A stretch of DNA of 64,000 bases from Flavisolibacter amylovorans (GTDB lineage: Bacteria > Bacteroidota > Bacteroidia > Chitinophagales > Chitinophagaceae). A model generated the notes under the pieces. It ran no database searches and had not been told where the DNA came from. It saw nothing but the letters and a program-made list of their open reading frames with translations. The DNA lies in contig NZ_BAABGY010000006.1 of NCBI RefSeq assembly GCF_039541815.1, positions 1-64,000 on the forward strand. The letters are read 5' to 3'. Position numbers and translations under genes: made by a program. This document shows, in pieces, positions 51,746 to 60,457 of the stretch (positions within the stretch are counted from its first letter, which is position 1; every line of letters starts with the position of its first letter).

Positions 51746-52354
51746 TTATTTGGCGGCTGTGGGCGGCGCGGCGGCGGGCACTACGTTGGCTACGGGCTGC
51801 GTCGACTTCAGGAAGCTGAAGATGGCGCGCAGGTCCTCGTCGGTGGCCTGTGCAAACTGCTGCCAGGGCATGGGCGGCAACAGCGGGCGGCCATTCGGCA
51901 GACCCTTGTACTTGCCTTCGCGCATGGCGCGGAAGAACTGCTCTTCGCTCCAGTTGCCGATGCCCGATTCGTCGGACGAGATATTGGCGGCATACGAAAC
52001 GCCCCAGGGACCGGCGTAGGCGGTGAGGGTGGGGGAGAAGAGCACCCAGGATTTGAGGGCTTCCTGGTTGGGCGCCGGCACCGACAGCTGCGCCGGGTGA
52101 CCGCCGAGCAGGTGCGCCGTGTCGGGAGCCGGCCCCTGGGCCGTCATGATCTTGGGAGTGTGGCAGTCGCCGCAGCCCATGATGGTGACGAGGTAGCGGC
52201 CGCGGGCGATCATTTCGTCGGCGCTGGGCGTCGTGGCGCCGGCCACTACGAGCCCTTCGGTCTTTTCAGAAGGCTTTTGATCGGCATTGCAGGCTACGAG
52301 GGCACCGAGCGTTACGAAAGCGATAGCGCCGAGGCTGAGTAAGGTCTTTTTCAT
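51746..52354 (-). CDS. Monoheme c-type cytochrome lipoprotein
   Basis: Periplasmic electron carrier of 202 residues. The signal MKKTLLSLGAIAFVTLGALVAC suggests lipidation at Cys22. One heme site, CGDCH at 61-65 in ARGRYLVTIMGCGDCHTPK, resembles the first domain of alcohol/aldehyde dehydrogenase cytochrome subunits. The likely axial Met is in LLPPMPWQQFAQATDEDLRA near residue 154, the right distance for the fold. It lies 21 bases after the hemerythrin gene and before a glycosyltransferase gene. The electron partner is unknown. Confidence 0.9.
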   Translation of the reverse strand: MKKTLLSLGAIAFVTLGALVACNADQKPSEKTEGLVVAGATTPSADEMIARGRYLVTIMGCGDCHTPKIMTAQGPAPDTAHLLGGHPAQLSVPAPNQEALKSWVLFSPTLTAYAGPWGVSYAANISSDESGIGNWSEEQFFRAMREGKYKGLPNGRPLLPPMPWQQFAQATDEDLRAIFSFLKSTQPVANVVPAAAPPTAAK

Positions 52355-52375
52355 GTTCGTGGTTTTGGAGTAGGG

Positions 52376-53056
52376 TTATGCGGCTACCGGCGCAGCGGCC
52401 AGTGCCTGGTGAAGCGCCACGGCCCGTGTGGGCGGCAGCACGGTGGCGGCTTTCCGCAGCAGCTGCTCCAGCACGGCGGCGGGAGCAAGAGCGGCAACGG
52501 CGCGGAACCACCGGAGGGTGTCGGGATGGTTGTTGCCCTGCAGCATCCAGCGCCAATACAGGTCGGCGGTCCAGGGCTCCTGGCTGAGCACGATGCGCTG
52601 CTGGATGGCGAGGATCTCGGTGTCGCTGTAGTAACGCCACAGCAGCTCGTTGAGCAGGCGCTCCTCGCACGCCATGTGCTTCAGGTTGAAGACAACGAAC
52701 TCCGCGAACGCAACGTTGAGCGCAGTGCCTGCTTCGGTTCGTGCGGCCGCGTCGGGCAGCAGGAAGAAGGTGTCGGCTGTGGCGCTGAGCTCCGCGGCGA
52801 GCTGCGCGTCGGTGTCGTGCTCCTGCCCGAAGCAGTCGGCCACCGAGGGCTCATAGGCGGCAACGGCAGGCAGGATGTGCATGTCCTCGTGGCGGGCATG
52901 CTCTTCGAAAAGGAACAAGGCTTCGCGCAGGTGATCGAGGGCGGCTTCCGTTTCGGCGTCGTGGGTGAAGTCCGTTTGTTGCAGGCAGCTGGCCGTCTCG
53001 TACAACAGTGTACGCAGGCCTTTGTGAATGAGGGTGAAGATATTGACGCGTGGCAT
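52376..53056 (-). CDS. Hemerythrin HHE domain protein
   Basis: Di-iron protein of 226 residues without a signal peptide. The four-helix hemerythrin-like domain (about 5-150) shows the ligand pattern His11 (LIHKGLR), HARHEDMHILP (53-63), His80 (GQEHDTD) and NLKHMACEERLLNEL (about 124-138), so all iron-binding positions seem occupied. The last 70 residues are helical and Ala-rich (AVAALAPAAVLEQLL). Such proteins bind oxygen or NO or repair iron centres; which applies is not known. First gene of the operon with cytochrome c and a glycosyltransferase. Confidence 0.88.
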   Translation of the reverse strand: MPRVNIFTLIHKGLRTLLYETASCLQQTDFTHDAETEAALDHLREALFLFEEHARHEDMHILPAVAAYEPSVADCFGQEHDTDAQLAAELSATADTFFLLPDAAARTEAGTALNVAFAEFVVFNLKHMACEERLLNELLWRYYSDTEILAIQQRIVLSQEPWTADLYWRWMLQGNNHPDTLRWFRAVAALAPAAVLEQLLRKAATVLPPTRAVALHQALAAAPVAA

Positions 53057-53484
53057 GAGGTTCCGGGTTTGGCTTTATAGGATATTGGACTTCGGTGGTG
53101 GATTCAATAGGTTGCTGAGGTCTTGGTTTCGTTGCACAAAAATGCAGCGGCGGGAGGGCGGCGGCAAGGCCCGCGTGCATGAACCGGTGAAAAAGAGGAA
53201 TGGGCTGTGGGCCGCTTCCAGCGCGGGTTTTGACGTGTTTTCCTCCGCCGCCGCGCGTGAATTGAGCGGCTCCGTGCATGAATTGCGGGAAGGCGTTACC
53301 GGGCCGTTGTCGTTGTTGGAACATGGTTCGGGAAGTGCGCATGTAACAATGGAAGCGTTGCGTTTACAGGAGTACAGGAACTGTGTTTCTACGGACCGGT
53401 TGGTGGCTTCTCTCTGTAAAAATCGGCCGTGCCTAAAAGCCTGTTTAGCTTAGCTGACGGGCCGGCAAGGCCGCAAGCAGCCTG

Positions 53485-53703
53485 TTTCACACGGCGGCAC
53501 AGCGGCGCGGCGACGCAGCGAAGTAGCAATCCGCCGAGAGTTCCTCGTTGCATTTCATCGTCGCGTCGTTGCGTCTCCCGAAGCATCGGGGGCGCGCCGG
53601 GGCCGCCCCGGCTTCCCCGCCATAGGCTACGGCCGACGGCGTGCGGCCGATCATTTCAACATCCCGGAAGGCACCCCAACTAAGGGCAGGAGACGATCGG
53701 CCG
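53485..53703. repeat. Palindrome-rich repeat region related to 15961-16223
   Basis: It begins TTTCACACGGCGGC, identical over 14 bases to 16028-16041 inside the MITE-like element. Farther on, CGGCCGATC (53644-53652) is inverted as GATCGGCCG (53694-53702). GC-rich hairpins such as GGGGCCGCCCC lie between. Confidence 0.6.
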
Positions 53704-53774
53704 GTCTTTATCGATGCGATCTCCGCCATCGGCGAAAAGCTGAGCTTCACGGGTGCCGGTATCGCCGGAGGACC

Positions 53775-53782
53775 TACCTTTG
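53775..53782 (+). promoter_or_regulatory. -7 box TACCTTTG for the propeller sensor gene
   Basis: Perfect TAnnTTTG match 22 bases before the GTG start; it supports that start. Confidence 0.6.
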
Positions 53783-53804
53783 ACCTACCGAAATTCCGAA
53801 CTGC

Positions 53805-56800
53805 GTGCGCCGTCCCTTCCTACTGCTCCTGTTGTTGCTCCTGTGCGGCATCGCCGGCCTCCGGGCGCAGCGTACCCGCCAGTATTCCTTTCAGCATTTC
53901 ACCACGGCGCAGGGCCTCGGCTCCAACTTCATCACCAGCATCGTCCAGGATGCCGACCGCTTTATCTGGGTGGCCACCAAGAACGGCCTGCAGCGCTACG
54001 ACGGCAACGTGTTCCTGAAAGCGCAGATCCATCCCGAGTCGTCGCGCGATGGCCTTATCGACAAGGTGGAGGCGCTCTGGCGCGATGCGCGCGGCCGCAT
54101 CTGGATCCTCGGCACCAACAACCGCGTGGCCCTGCTCGATACCCGCCGTTTCCGCTACCGCGAGGCCCGGGTGCTGCCCGCACGCACGCACAGCACCTTC
54201 GCCAACAAATACCTCTTCGAAGGCGACGGCGGCCAGCTGCTGCTCCACGAAGCCTTCGGGCCGCTCTATCGCTTCGACAGCGCCTCCTTCTCGTTCCGCA
54301 GCGTCGACAATATGCCCTTCCTGAAATCGGGTCGCGGCACGACCATGATGGCCTGGGACCCCTGGGAACGCAAGTACTGGATGGCCTCCGACACCGGGCT
54401 CACCACGTACCATCCGCGTACCGGCCACTATAACCTGTATGGAAACAATCCCGGCAAGGATCCCCACATCGAGGCCGCCGGCGGGCAGGTGCGGGTATAC
54501 CAGGTATATGTCACCGAGCAGTATCTCTATTACTGGTACTGGCTGCTGAACGTCGGCAATCCCGTGGTGGTGCGGATGGACAAGCGTACGGGCCAGAAGT
54601 CGAGCCACGTGCTCTCGTCGGAGATGCCGCTCGGCTACCACGAGGTGACGGGCTTCCTGCGCCAGCGCTCAGGGCGGATGTGGGTGTATGGCAGCCCCTT
54701 CCTGGGGGAGTGGACCGATGGCGCGCGCCCGTTCCAGCAGGTATCTTCGCACAATGTGCAGAACGAGCAGGGCCTCCGCTTCGACCGTATGTATACGGCC
54801 TACGAAGACGCGGAGCGCAACCTCTGGCTCGGCACCGACAACGGCCTCTACCTCTTCAACCCCGACGCCCAGCTGTTCAATACCTACAGCCTCGTGCGCC
54901 CCGGCGGCGACCCCGTGGAAGCACCCGTGATGGTGCTGTGCCAGCTTACCGACTCCTCCTTCTTCGTGGGCACCTGGTCGAAGGGCATCTTCTATTTCGA
55001 CAAGGACTTCAACCCGCTGCCCCTGCCGCCCGACCTCGCTGCGCTGAAGCTGCCTTCATACTGGGATATGGGCATCAATCGCCGTACGCGCGAGGTGTGG
55101 ATGGGCCTGCAACCCGGTGGCCTCATCGTGTATAATCAAACGAGCAAAGCCGCACGGCATTACAAGCCGGCCATCCTGCGGGGTGTTACCGTGCGGCAGG
55201 TGGTATCCGACTACGAGGGCAATATGTGGATCGGCCTGCACGACGGCCGCGTGTTGAAGTGGGACATTCACCTCTCCGGCGGCGATCCCGCGAAGGGCTA
55301 CATTCCGATCATGCGCACGGGCCCCGTCAACAAGATCCACCTCGACCGCCACGGCTATCTCTGGGTCGCGGGCGAAAAGCGCGGGCTCTATAAGATCCAC
55401 CCCGTGTCGGGCCGCGTGGTGCAGGAGTGGCATGCCGAAGGGCCAGAGGGCTTCCGGCTGTTCAGCAACGAGGTCACCGACATGACACAGTTCAACGATA
55501 CGACCCTGCTCGCTACCGCGGGCGCCGTCAACATCGTGAACCTGCGCACGGGCGCCGTCACCTTTTTCAGCAGTGCCGACGGCCTTCCTTCCGACAATGC
55601 GATGTCGCTGCAGCGCGACTTCCAGGACATCGTCTGGATCGGGCTCAACAACGGTCTCTGCCGCCTCAACCTGAAGAAGCGCACCGCGGTGTTCTACGAC
55701 CGCCGCGACGGCATGATCCACGACAACTTCATCACCGCCGGCGTGGAGCGCCTTTCGAGCGGGCGCATCATCTTTTACACAGCCCACAACATGCTGATGT
55801 TCGACCCGAAGCGCTTCTCGCAAACAACCCCGCCGCCACCGCCGGTGATCACCGGCATGACGCTGCAGGGCGAGCCGCTGCCACTTGACTCGCTGGCGCA
55901 GGAAGGCTCGCTGATGCTGCGCTACGACCGCAACGCGCTCACGTTCGAGTTTAGCGGACTCACCTATATCCGGCAGAAGAAATTCCATTATTTCTACAAG
56001 CTTGAAGGCCTCGACAAGGAGTGGCTGCACCTCGAAAACGACAACCGCGCGATCTATAATTACCTGCCGCCGGGTCACTATACCTTCCAGGTAAAGAGCG
56101 AGGACGCCGACGGCCTCACGAGCACCGCGGCCTTCTCGATCCCGATCCGCGTGCGGCCACCGGTGTGGCAAACCTGGTGGTTCTACGGGCTTATGATCCT
56201 CATCGGCGCCTTTGGCCTCTACATCATCGACCGCGAGCGCCTGCGCCGCCTCCGCTCGCTGCAGCAGGTGCGCACCCAGATCGCGGGCAACCTGCACCAG
56301 GAAGTGGAAACGACGCTCAGCGACATTCACGTGCTCTCCGAGATCGCCAAGATCCGCGCCGGCACCAACGTGGAGCAGTCGAAGGCCTTCATCGACCAGA
56401 TCTCCCGCAAGAGCCACAACATGATGGAAGCGATGGACGACGTACTCTGGAGCATCGACCCCAAGAACGATTCGATGGAGCGCACGCTGATGCGCATCCG
56501 CGAGTTCACCGACGGCATCAAGAGCAACCACACGATGGATATCGACCTCATCGTGGACCGCAAGATCGAGCAACTGGAGCTGAGCATGGTCCTGCGCCAC
56601 GAGCTCTTTTTCTTTTACAAGGAAACGCTCCAGTTCCTGCTCCAGCATGTCATCTGCGACCAGGTGTTCATCAACCTGAAGCTGAAACGCTCGACTCTGC
56701 TGGTGGAGATCATTACCGCCTGCGAGGAAGAAGTGCCCGACTTCCGCAACCGCTTCCACGCCGCCATCGGCAAGCGCGTCCAGTCCATGGGCGGCCTGCT

Positions 56801-56855
56801 CGAGATCACGCCCGACAGGAGCAGCCTGTCCGTGGTATTGCGGGTACCCTTGTGA
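53805..56855 (+). CDS. Propeller-domain sensor with degenerate histidine-kinase core
   Basis: Membrane sensor of 1016 residues. The start is GTG at 53805, giving signal peptide MRRPFLLLLLLLLCG. A periplasmic two-component propeller region (about 28-680, e.g. DADRFIWVATKNGLQRYDGN) is followed by a Y_Y_Y domain (about 700-775), one membrane helix (about 789-808) and a cytoplasmic kinase-like part. The phospho-acceptor His831 is kept in GNLHQEVETTLSDIHVLSEI, but the ATPase N-box reads KETLQFLLQHV without its Asn residues, and DxGxG-type G boxes are missing. It may signal without its own ATP use, or the fold may be a subfamily variant. Neighbours are a LytS/LytTR operon read toward it. Confidence 0.86.
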   Translation: MRRPFLLLLLLLLCGIAGLRAQRTRQYSFQHFTTAQGLGSNFITSIVQDADRFIWVATKNGLQRYDGNVFLKAQIHPESSRDGLIDKVEALWRDARGRIWILGTNNRVALLDTRRFRYREARVLPARTHSTFANKYLFEGDGGQLLLHEAFGPLYRFDSASFSFRSVDNMPFLKSGRGTTMMAWDPWERKYWMASDTGLTTYHPRTGHYNLYGNNPGKDPHIEAAGGQVRVYQVYVTEQYLYYWYWLLNVGNPVVVRMDKRTGQKSSHVLSSEMPLGYHEVTGFLRQRSGRMWVYGSPFLGEWTDGARPFQQVSSHNVQNEQGLRFDRMYTAYEDAERNLWLGTDNGLYLFNPDAQLFNTYSLVRPGGDPVEAPVMVLCQLTDSSFFVGTWSKGIFYFDKDFNPLPLPPDLAALKLPSYWDMGINRRTREVWMGLQPGGLIVYNQTSKAARHYKPAILRGVTVRQVVSDYEGNMWIGLHDGRVLKWDIHLSGGDPAKGYIPIMRTGPVNKIHLDRHGYLWVAGEKRGLYKIHPVSGRVVQEWHAEGPEGFRLFSNEVTDMTQFNDTTLLATAGAVNIVNLRTGAVTFFSSADGLPSDNAMSLQRDFQDIVWIGLNNGLCRLNLKKRTAVFYDRRDGMIHDNFITAGVERLSSGRIIFYTAHNMLMFDPKRFSQTTPPPPPVITGMTLQGEPLPLDSLAQEGSLMLRYDRNALTFEFSGLTYIRQKKFHYFYKLEGLDKEWLHLENDNRAIYNYLPPGHYTFQVKSEDADGLTSTAAFSIPIRVRPPVWQTWWFYGLMILIGAFGLYIIDRERLRRLRSLQQVRTQIAGNLHQEVETTLSDIHVLSEIAKIRAGTNVEQSKAFIDQISRKSHNMMEAMDDVLWSIDPKNDSMERTLMRIREFTDGIKSNHTMDIDLIVDRKIEQLELSMVLRHELFFFYKETLQFLLQHVICDQVFINLKLKRSTLLVEIITACEEEVPDFRNRFHAAIGKRVQSMGGLLEITPDRSSLSVVLRVPL

Positions 56856-56856
56856 C

Positions 56857-56892
56857 GATCTCAGATGTGTGATCTTGGATCTCAGATCTGTT
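56857..56892. repeat. TCTCAGATCTGTGATC element, family B, copy 3
   Basis: GATCTCAGATGTGTGATC, then TTGGATCTCAGATCTG, directly after the sensor stop codon. Confidence 0.8.
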
Positions 56893-56943
56893 TTAGGTCG
56901 AATATTCTTTACTGAATTCAACTGTACTTCTGGTGCGGCGGCA

Positions 56944-57265
56944 CCCCTGTCCCCAGAGGGGGACTTAGGCCGGAGTTGTACTTACAGGTTCAAGCTTCCC
57001 TTGTTGTTTGAAGAAGAATACTTGAGCAATAGAATACATGAGCAAATGAATACATGAAGGAAGGGAAGATGTAGTGAAGAGTGAAGTTTTTTTCTTCGCC
57101 CTCTTAACTGCCCTCGAATGTTCATATGCTCATGTATTCTATTGCTCATTTGTTCGTTGATGTAGAAAGCCCCGACGGTGTCGGGGCTTTCGTATAAACA
57201 ACTTTGAGACAAGTCAGAGCAATAAATGAATAGTCCACCTAAGTTCCCCCTTCGGGGGACAGGGG
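56944..57265. repeat. Doubly nested inverted repeat
   Basis: The outer arms are CCCCTGTCCCCAGAGGGGGA plus CTTAG at 56944-56968 and its inverted near-copy at 57239-57265. The inner arms are exact 20-base inverted copies, GAGCAATAGAATACATGAGC at 57024-57043 and its reverse complement at 57128-57147. The layout resembles the element at 15961-16223 but the sequences differ. Confidence 0.78.
57165..57192. terminator. Bidirectional terminator hairpin
   Basis: GCCCCGAC / GTCGGGGC stem flanked by AAA and TTT, between the two convergent transcription units. Confidence 0.72.
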
Positions 57266-57277
57266 GCCGGGTCCGAT

Positions 57278-58060
57278 CTATTTCCCCAGCCAGGTTTTGA
57301 ACTCCGATACTTTCTCGCGGCTCACGATGGCTTCCTTGTCGACCTCGGGCTTCAGCTCGAGGAGGAGGCGGTTGCCGAAGTAGTCGTGGATCTGGTGCAC
57401 GCTGCTGACCGACACGAGGAAGGAGCGGGAGATGCGGAAGAAGGAATCGGGGCGCAGCATGTCGCCTAATTCGTCCATCGTATAATCCACCACGAACTTG
57501 CGGTTGTCGAAGGTCTTGAAGAAGTTGAGGCGGCCGTCGGAGAAGAAATAGGCGATGTCGTCCACCTCGATCGACACGAGCTTCTGACCGAGCTTCACGA
57601 GGAAGCGCTTGCGGTAGTCCTTCGTCTGTAGCTTTTGCTGCAGCTCCTTTACGATCTCCTCGATCGAGAGCTTTGGGGCCTCCGACTCGGATTGCTTGTA
57701 GAAGCCGCGCACCTGGCGGAACTTTTCAAGGGCCTGCTGCAGGTCCTCTTTCTGCACCGGCTTCAGCAGGTAGTCGATCGAGTTCACCTTGAAGGCCTTC
57801 AGGGCGTACTCGTCGTAGGAGGTGATGAAGATGACGGGGCTCTTCACCGGCGTGTGGTTGAAGATCTCGAAGCTCTGTCCGTCGGCAAGCTCGATGTCCA
57901 TGAGAATAAGGTCGGGCGCGGGGTTGGCCTCGAGCCAGGTGACGGTGCCCTTGATGCTGTCCGACTCGCCCACCACCACGGCGCTTTCGTCCACGGAGGC
58001 AAGGGTCTTTTTGAGTTTTTTGATGGCGAGCTCTTCGTCTTCAACGATCAGGATATTCAT
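57278..58060 (-). CDS. LytTR-family response regulator
   Basis: DNA-binding response regulator of 260 residues. The receiver domain (1-120) has the acidic pair in VEDEE, phospho-acceptor Asp55 (LILMDIELADG), Thr/Ser in FITSYDEYALKAF and Lys in LLKPVQKEDL. A linker helix leads to a LytTR domain (about 155-258) with LVKLGQKLVSIEVDDIAYFF, GRLNFFKTFDNRKFVVDYT and FFRISRSFLVSVSSV. It is last in the operon after two LytS-type kinases (11-base gap), so it is their likely target. Confidence 0.95.
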   Translation of the reverse strand: MNILIVEDEELAIKKLKKTLASVDESAVVVGESDSIKGTVTWLEANPAPDLILMDIELADGQSFEIFNHTPVKSPVIFITSYDEYALKAFKVNSIDYLLKPVQKEDLQQALEKFRQVRGFYKQSESEAPKLSIEEIVKELQQKLQTKDYRKRFLVKLGQKLVSIEVDDIAYFFSDGRLNFFKTFDNRKFVVDYTMDELGDMLRPDSFFRISRSFLVSVSSVHQIHDYFGNRLLLELKPEVDKEAIVSREKVSEFKTWLGK

Positions 58061-58071
58061 AAGCGAAGGTT

Positions 58072-59154
58072 TTAAAGTGTGTTGGCAGTAGTTGTGGGAA
58101 TAAAAGTTTTATCCATGCTCTTGCTCCAGATAAGGGGCAGTACGACGCAGAAGTTCTTCTCGTCTTCCAAGATATGAAATCCGGGCTGGTTCAGCAATTG
58201 GTACTTGTGCTCGATGTTTTTGAGGCCGACCTTGTTGGAGAACTTCTGCGCGTTGCGGCGCTGCAGGTTGTTGTTGACCACGAGGCGGTTGCCGGCGGTG
58301 GTGAAGATGTCGATCACGAGCGGCTGGTCGCGCGAGAGGATGTTGTGCTTGACGGCATTCTCCACCAGCAGCTGCAGGCTCAGCGAGGGCAGGAGGTAGG
58401 CCTCGTACTTGCGGTCGACCTCCACGCGGAGCTGCACCGAGGCGCCGTGCCGCGTCTGCAGCAGGCGGAAGTACGATTCGATGAAGCGCAGCTCCGTGCG
58501 CAGCGTGCTGAGGCCGTCCTGGTTGTTCTTCAGCAGGTACCGGTACACATGACTGAGCTCGTTGAGGAAGGCCTCGGCGCCCTTGCGGTCTTCGGAGATG
58601 AGCGAGGAGAGCGTATTGAAGCAGTTGAACAGGAAGTGCGGGTTGACCTGGCTCTTCAGCGTATTGAACTCCTGCTGCAGGTGCAGCTGCTCGAGGAGCT
58701 CCTTTTCCTTCAGGGTGCTTTTGAGCTGGAAGAAGAAATAGTCCGACTCCCAGAGCGCCGTCGCCATCATGATGAGGGCAAGCCCCATCACGAGTGCGAA
58801 GATGAAATTGCCCTGGTGAAACCGGAAGCCCAGGATGCCGAGGGCGTCGTAGCCGTGAAAGAGCAGCAGGAAGCCGACCGTAGTGATCCCGAGGTGGGCC
58901 ACCGCCAGCACCCCGAGGCGCTTTACCGTTTGCGACACGAGCGGGTAGCGTTGCCGCAGCCAGTGCATCACGAGGATGAGCACATACCAGCCCACAAAGC
59001 CACCGGCGTACACGAGGGGCACCGAGATGAGCCACACCGACAGGTTGTGCAGCAGTTGCGACCCGAAGAGAATGCTGTTGACCATGATCGACAGGAAGGG
59101 CATGGCGATCAGGAACGAAAGCCACTCCGTACGGTTCGGGCGCGTCCAGGTCAT
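58072..59154 (-). CDS. LytS-type sensor histidine kinase
   Basis: Membrane histidine kinase of 360 residues. The ATG at 59154 is chosen because it overlaps the stop codon of the upstream gene as ATGA. Four to five membrane helices occupy about 15-160. The His_kinase motif LKSQVNPHFLFNCFNTLSSL carries the phospho-acceptor His. The ATPase N-box LLVENAVKHN is intact and LVVNNNLQRR with KVGLKNIEHKYQLL supplies the G region, so this copy should be active. It probably phosphorylates the LytTR regulator encoded next. The N-terminal helices contain no recognised ligand domain. Confidence 0.93.
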   Translation of the reverse strand: MTWTRPNRTEWLSFLIAMPFLSIMVNSILFGSQLLHNLSVWLISVPLVYAGGFVGWYVLILVMHWLRQRYPLVSQTVKRLGVLAVAHLGITTVGFLLLFHGYDALGILGFRFHQGNFIFALVMGLALIMMATALWESDYFFFQLKSTLKEKELLEQLHLQQEFNTLKSQVNPHFLFNCFNTLSSLISEDRKGAEAFLNELSHVYRYLLKNNQDGLSTLRTELRFIESYFRLLQTRHGASVQLRVEVDRKYEAYLLPSLSLQLLVENAVKHNILSRDQPLVIDIFTTAGNRLVVNNNLQRRNAQKFSNKVGLKNIEHKYQLLNQPGFHILEDEKNFCVVLPLIWSKSMDKTFIPTTTANTL

Positions 59155-60233
59155 GCGGTGGGGCTCCATACGGCGGCTTCGGCTTCAATGAGGGGAATGA
59201 TGATATGGCGCTCGCTGCCCTGCTCCTCGATGAGGAGGTCCTTGCCGGCGAGCAGGCGGTACTTGGCACGCAGGTTCTCGAGCCCGGCCTCGCCGGTAAG
59301 CTCGCGGCCGGAGGCGTGGCGCTCCTGCCGGTTGTGCGCGAGCACCAGGGCCTTGCCCATGCTGCATACCGAGATCAGTAGCGGGGCCTCGCGGCTGAAG
59401 GAGTTCTGCTCCAGGATGTCTTCCAGGATGAACTGCAACGTCAGCGGCGGCACCTGCAGATCGGCCACGTCGTCGGTGTCGGCGATGGTGAGCTGAAAGG
59501 CAGCGCCATGCCGCTCGCGGAGGAGGTAGGCGTAGGAGCGGAGAAAGGACAGCTCCTGCTGCAGCACCACGAGGTAGTCCTCGTTGTTGCGGAGGAGGTA
59601 GCGGTACACCTTGCTGAGCTCGTCGAGGAAGCGCTCGGCCGCAGCATCCTGCTCGTCGGAGATGAGCGAGGAGAGCGTATTGAGCGAGTTGAACAGGAAG
59701 TGCGGGTTGACCTGGCTTTTAAGGCCGAGCAGCTGGCTCTGCATATAGGCCTGGCGCAGCTCTTCCGTTTCGCGCAGTGTGCGGCGATAGGAGGCATAGC
59801 GCGCAATGCCTTCGTTGAGGAAGGTGAGGAAGACCGTGAGGATGGCGCAGAAGCAGAACACGATCACGAGGTCGTATTCCTGGTAGCGGTAGTTGAGGAA
59901 TCCGGCGTAGTCGTAGCCCCGCAGCAGCAGGGAGAGGATCACGAAATCGGAAAGCAGGAAGATGAAAAGGACGATCAGCAGGCGGCGCGTGGTGCGCTTT
60001 GACCCGGGAAAGCGGTGCGCGAGCAGCAGGGCCACATGCGTAAAGTAGAGGTAGGCGGCGCCGAGCACCGCAAAGGTGATCCCGGTGGCAGCGAGGAAGG
60101 AACCGGGTCGCGCCACGTAGCGGGGGCCGAACAGGAAGAAGTTCAGCAGCAGCGCAAGGGGCAGCATGCTTGCAAGAAGAATGCTGCCGTCCTTGCCGGT
60201 ATAGCGCGGTATGCTCAGGATACGCAAGCTCAT
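59151..60233 (-). CDS. LytS-type sensor histidine kinase, ATP-site degenerate
   Basis: Paralogue of the next kinase, 360 residues with the same plan of N-terminal membrane helices (to about 150) and a cytoplasmic kinase part. The phospho-acceptor motif LKSQVNPHFLFNSLNTLSSL is kept. The N-box, however, reads FILEDILEQNS where the neighbour has LLVENAVKHN, so the Mg/ATP Asn is Asp and the Lys-His are lost; the following strand VLAHNRQERH also departs from the usual NN. It may be an inactive partner that forms heterodimers with the active copy. First gene of the LytS-LytS-LytTR operon. Confidence 0.9.
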   Translation of the reverse strand: MSLRILSIPRYTGKDGSILLASMLPLALLLNFFLFGPRYVARPGSFLAATGITFAVLGAAYLYFTHVALLLAHRFPGSKRTTRRLLIVLFIFLLSDFVILSLLLRGYDYAGFLNYRYQEYDLVIVFCFCAILTVFLTFLNEGIARYASYRRTLRETEELRQAYMQSQLLGLKSQVNPHFLFNSLNTLSSLISDEQDAAAERFLDELSKVYRYLLRNNEDYLVVLQQELSFLRSYAYLLRERHGAAFQLTIADTDDVADLQVPPLTLQFILEDILEQNSFSREAPLLISVCSMGKALVLAHNRQERHASGRELTGEAGLENLRAKYRLLAGKDLLIEEQGSERHIIIPLIEAEAAVWSPTA

Positions 60234-60457
60234 GTACGGGGGTACAAGTTATTGTGTTTCTGGGGAATAGGGGGCCGCAGGGCGCCGGATTGGTAAATTC
60301 CGGTCATGAACCGGGTAAATAGGCGCCTCAACAGCCGGACGCGCGCTGGAGCCGGCGACGGGCATCCGGTTCCCGACGCCCAAAACCCGCGCCCTGCCTA
60401 TTTTGGCTTTTCTTCGTCCACCCGGCTTCGGATATTCGTCGTTCCAAAATATCCGCT

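Larger units (their letters stand above)
53057..53804. other. Long divergent intergenic region
   Basis: These 748 bases have no supported gene, though open frames exist on both strands with poor composition. The left 350 bases should carry the promoter of the hemerythrin operon. The part from 53485 to 53703 is palindrome-rich, and the right end carries the propeller-sensor promoter. Confidence 0.55.
56856..57277. other. Convergent intergenic region with nested inverted repeats
   Basis: No gene is supported. It holds a family B element (56857-56892), a nested inverted repeat (56944-57265) and a terminator hairpin (57165-57192). Confidence 0.65.

Noticed and set aside
53028..53453. 141-residue open frame upstream of the hemerythrin operon
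   Set aside because: Cys/Arg/Ser-rich, no homology pattern, overlaps the start of a real gene on the other strand and covers the promoter region.
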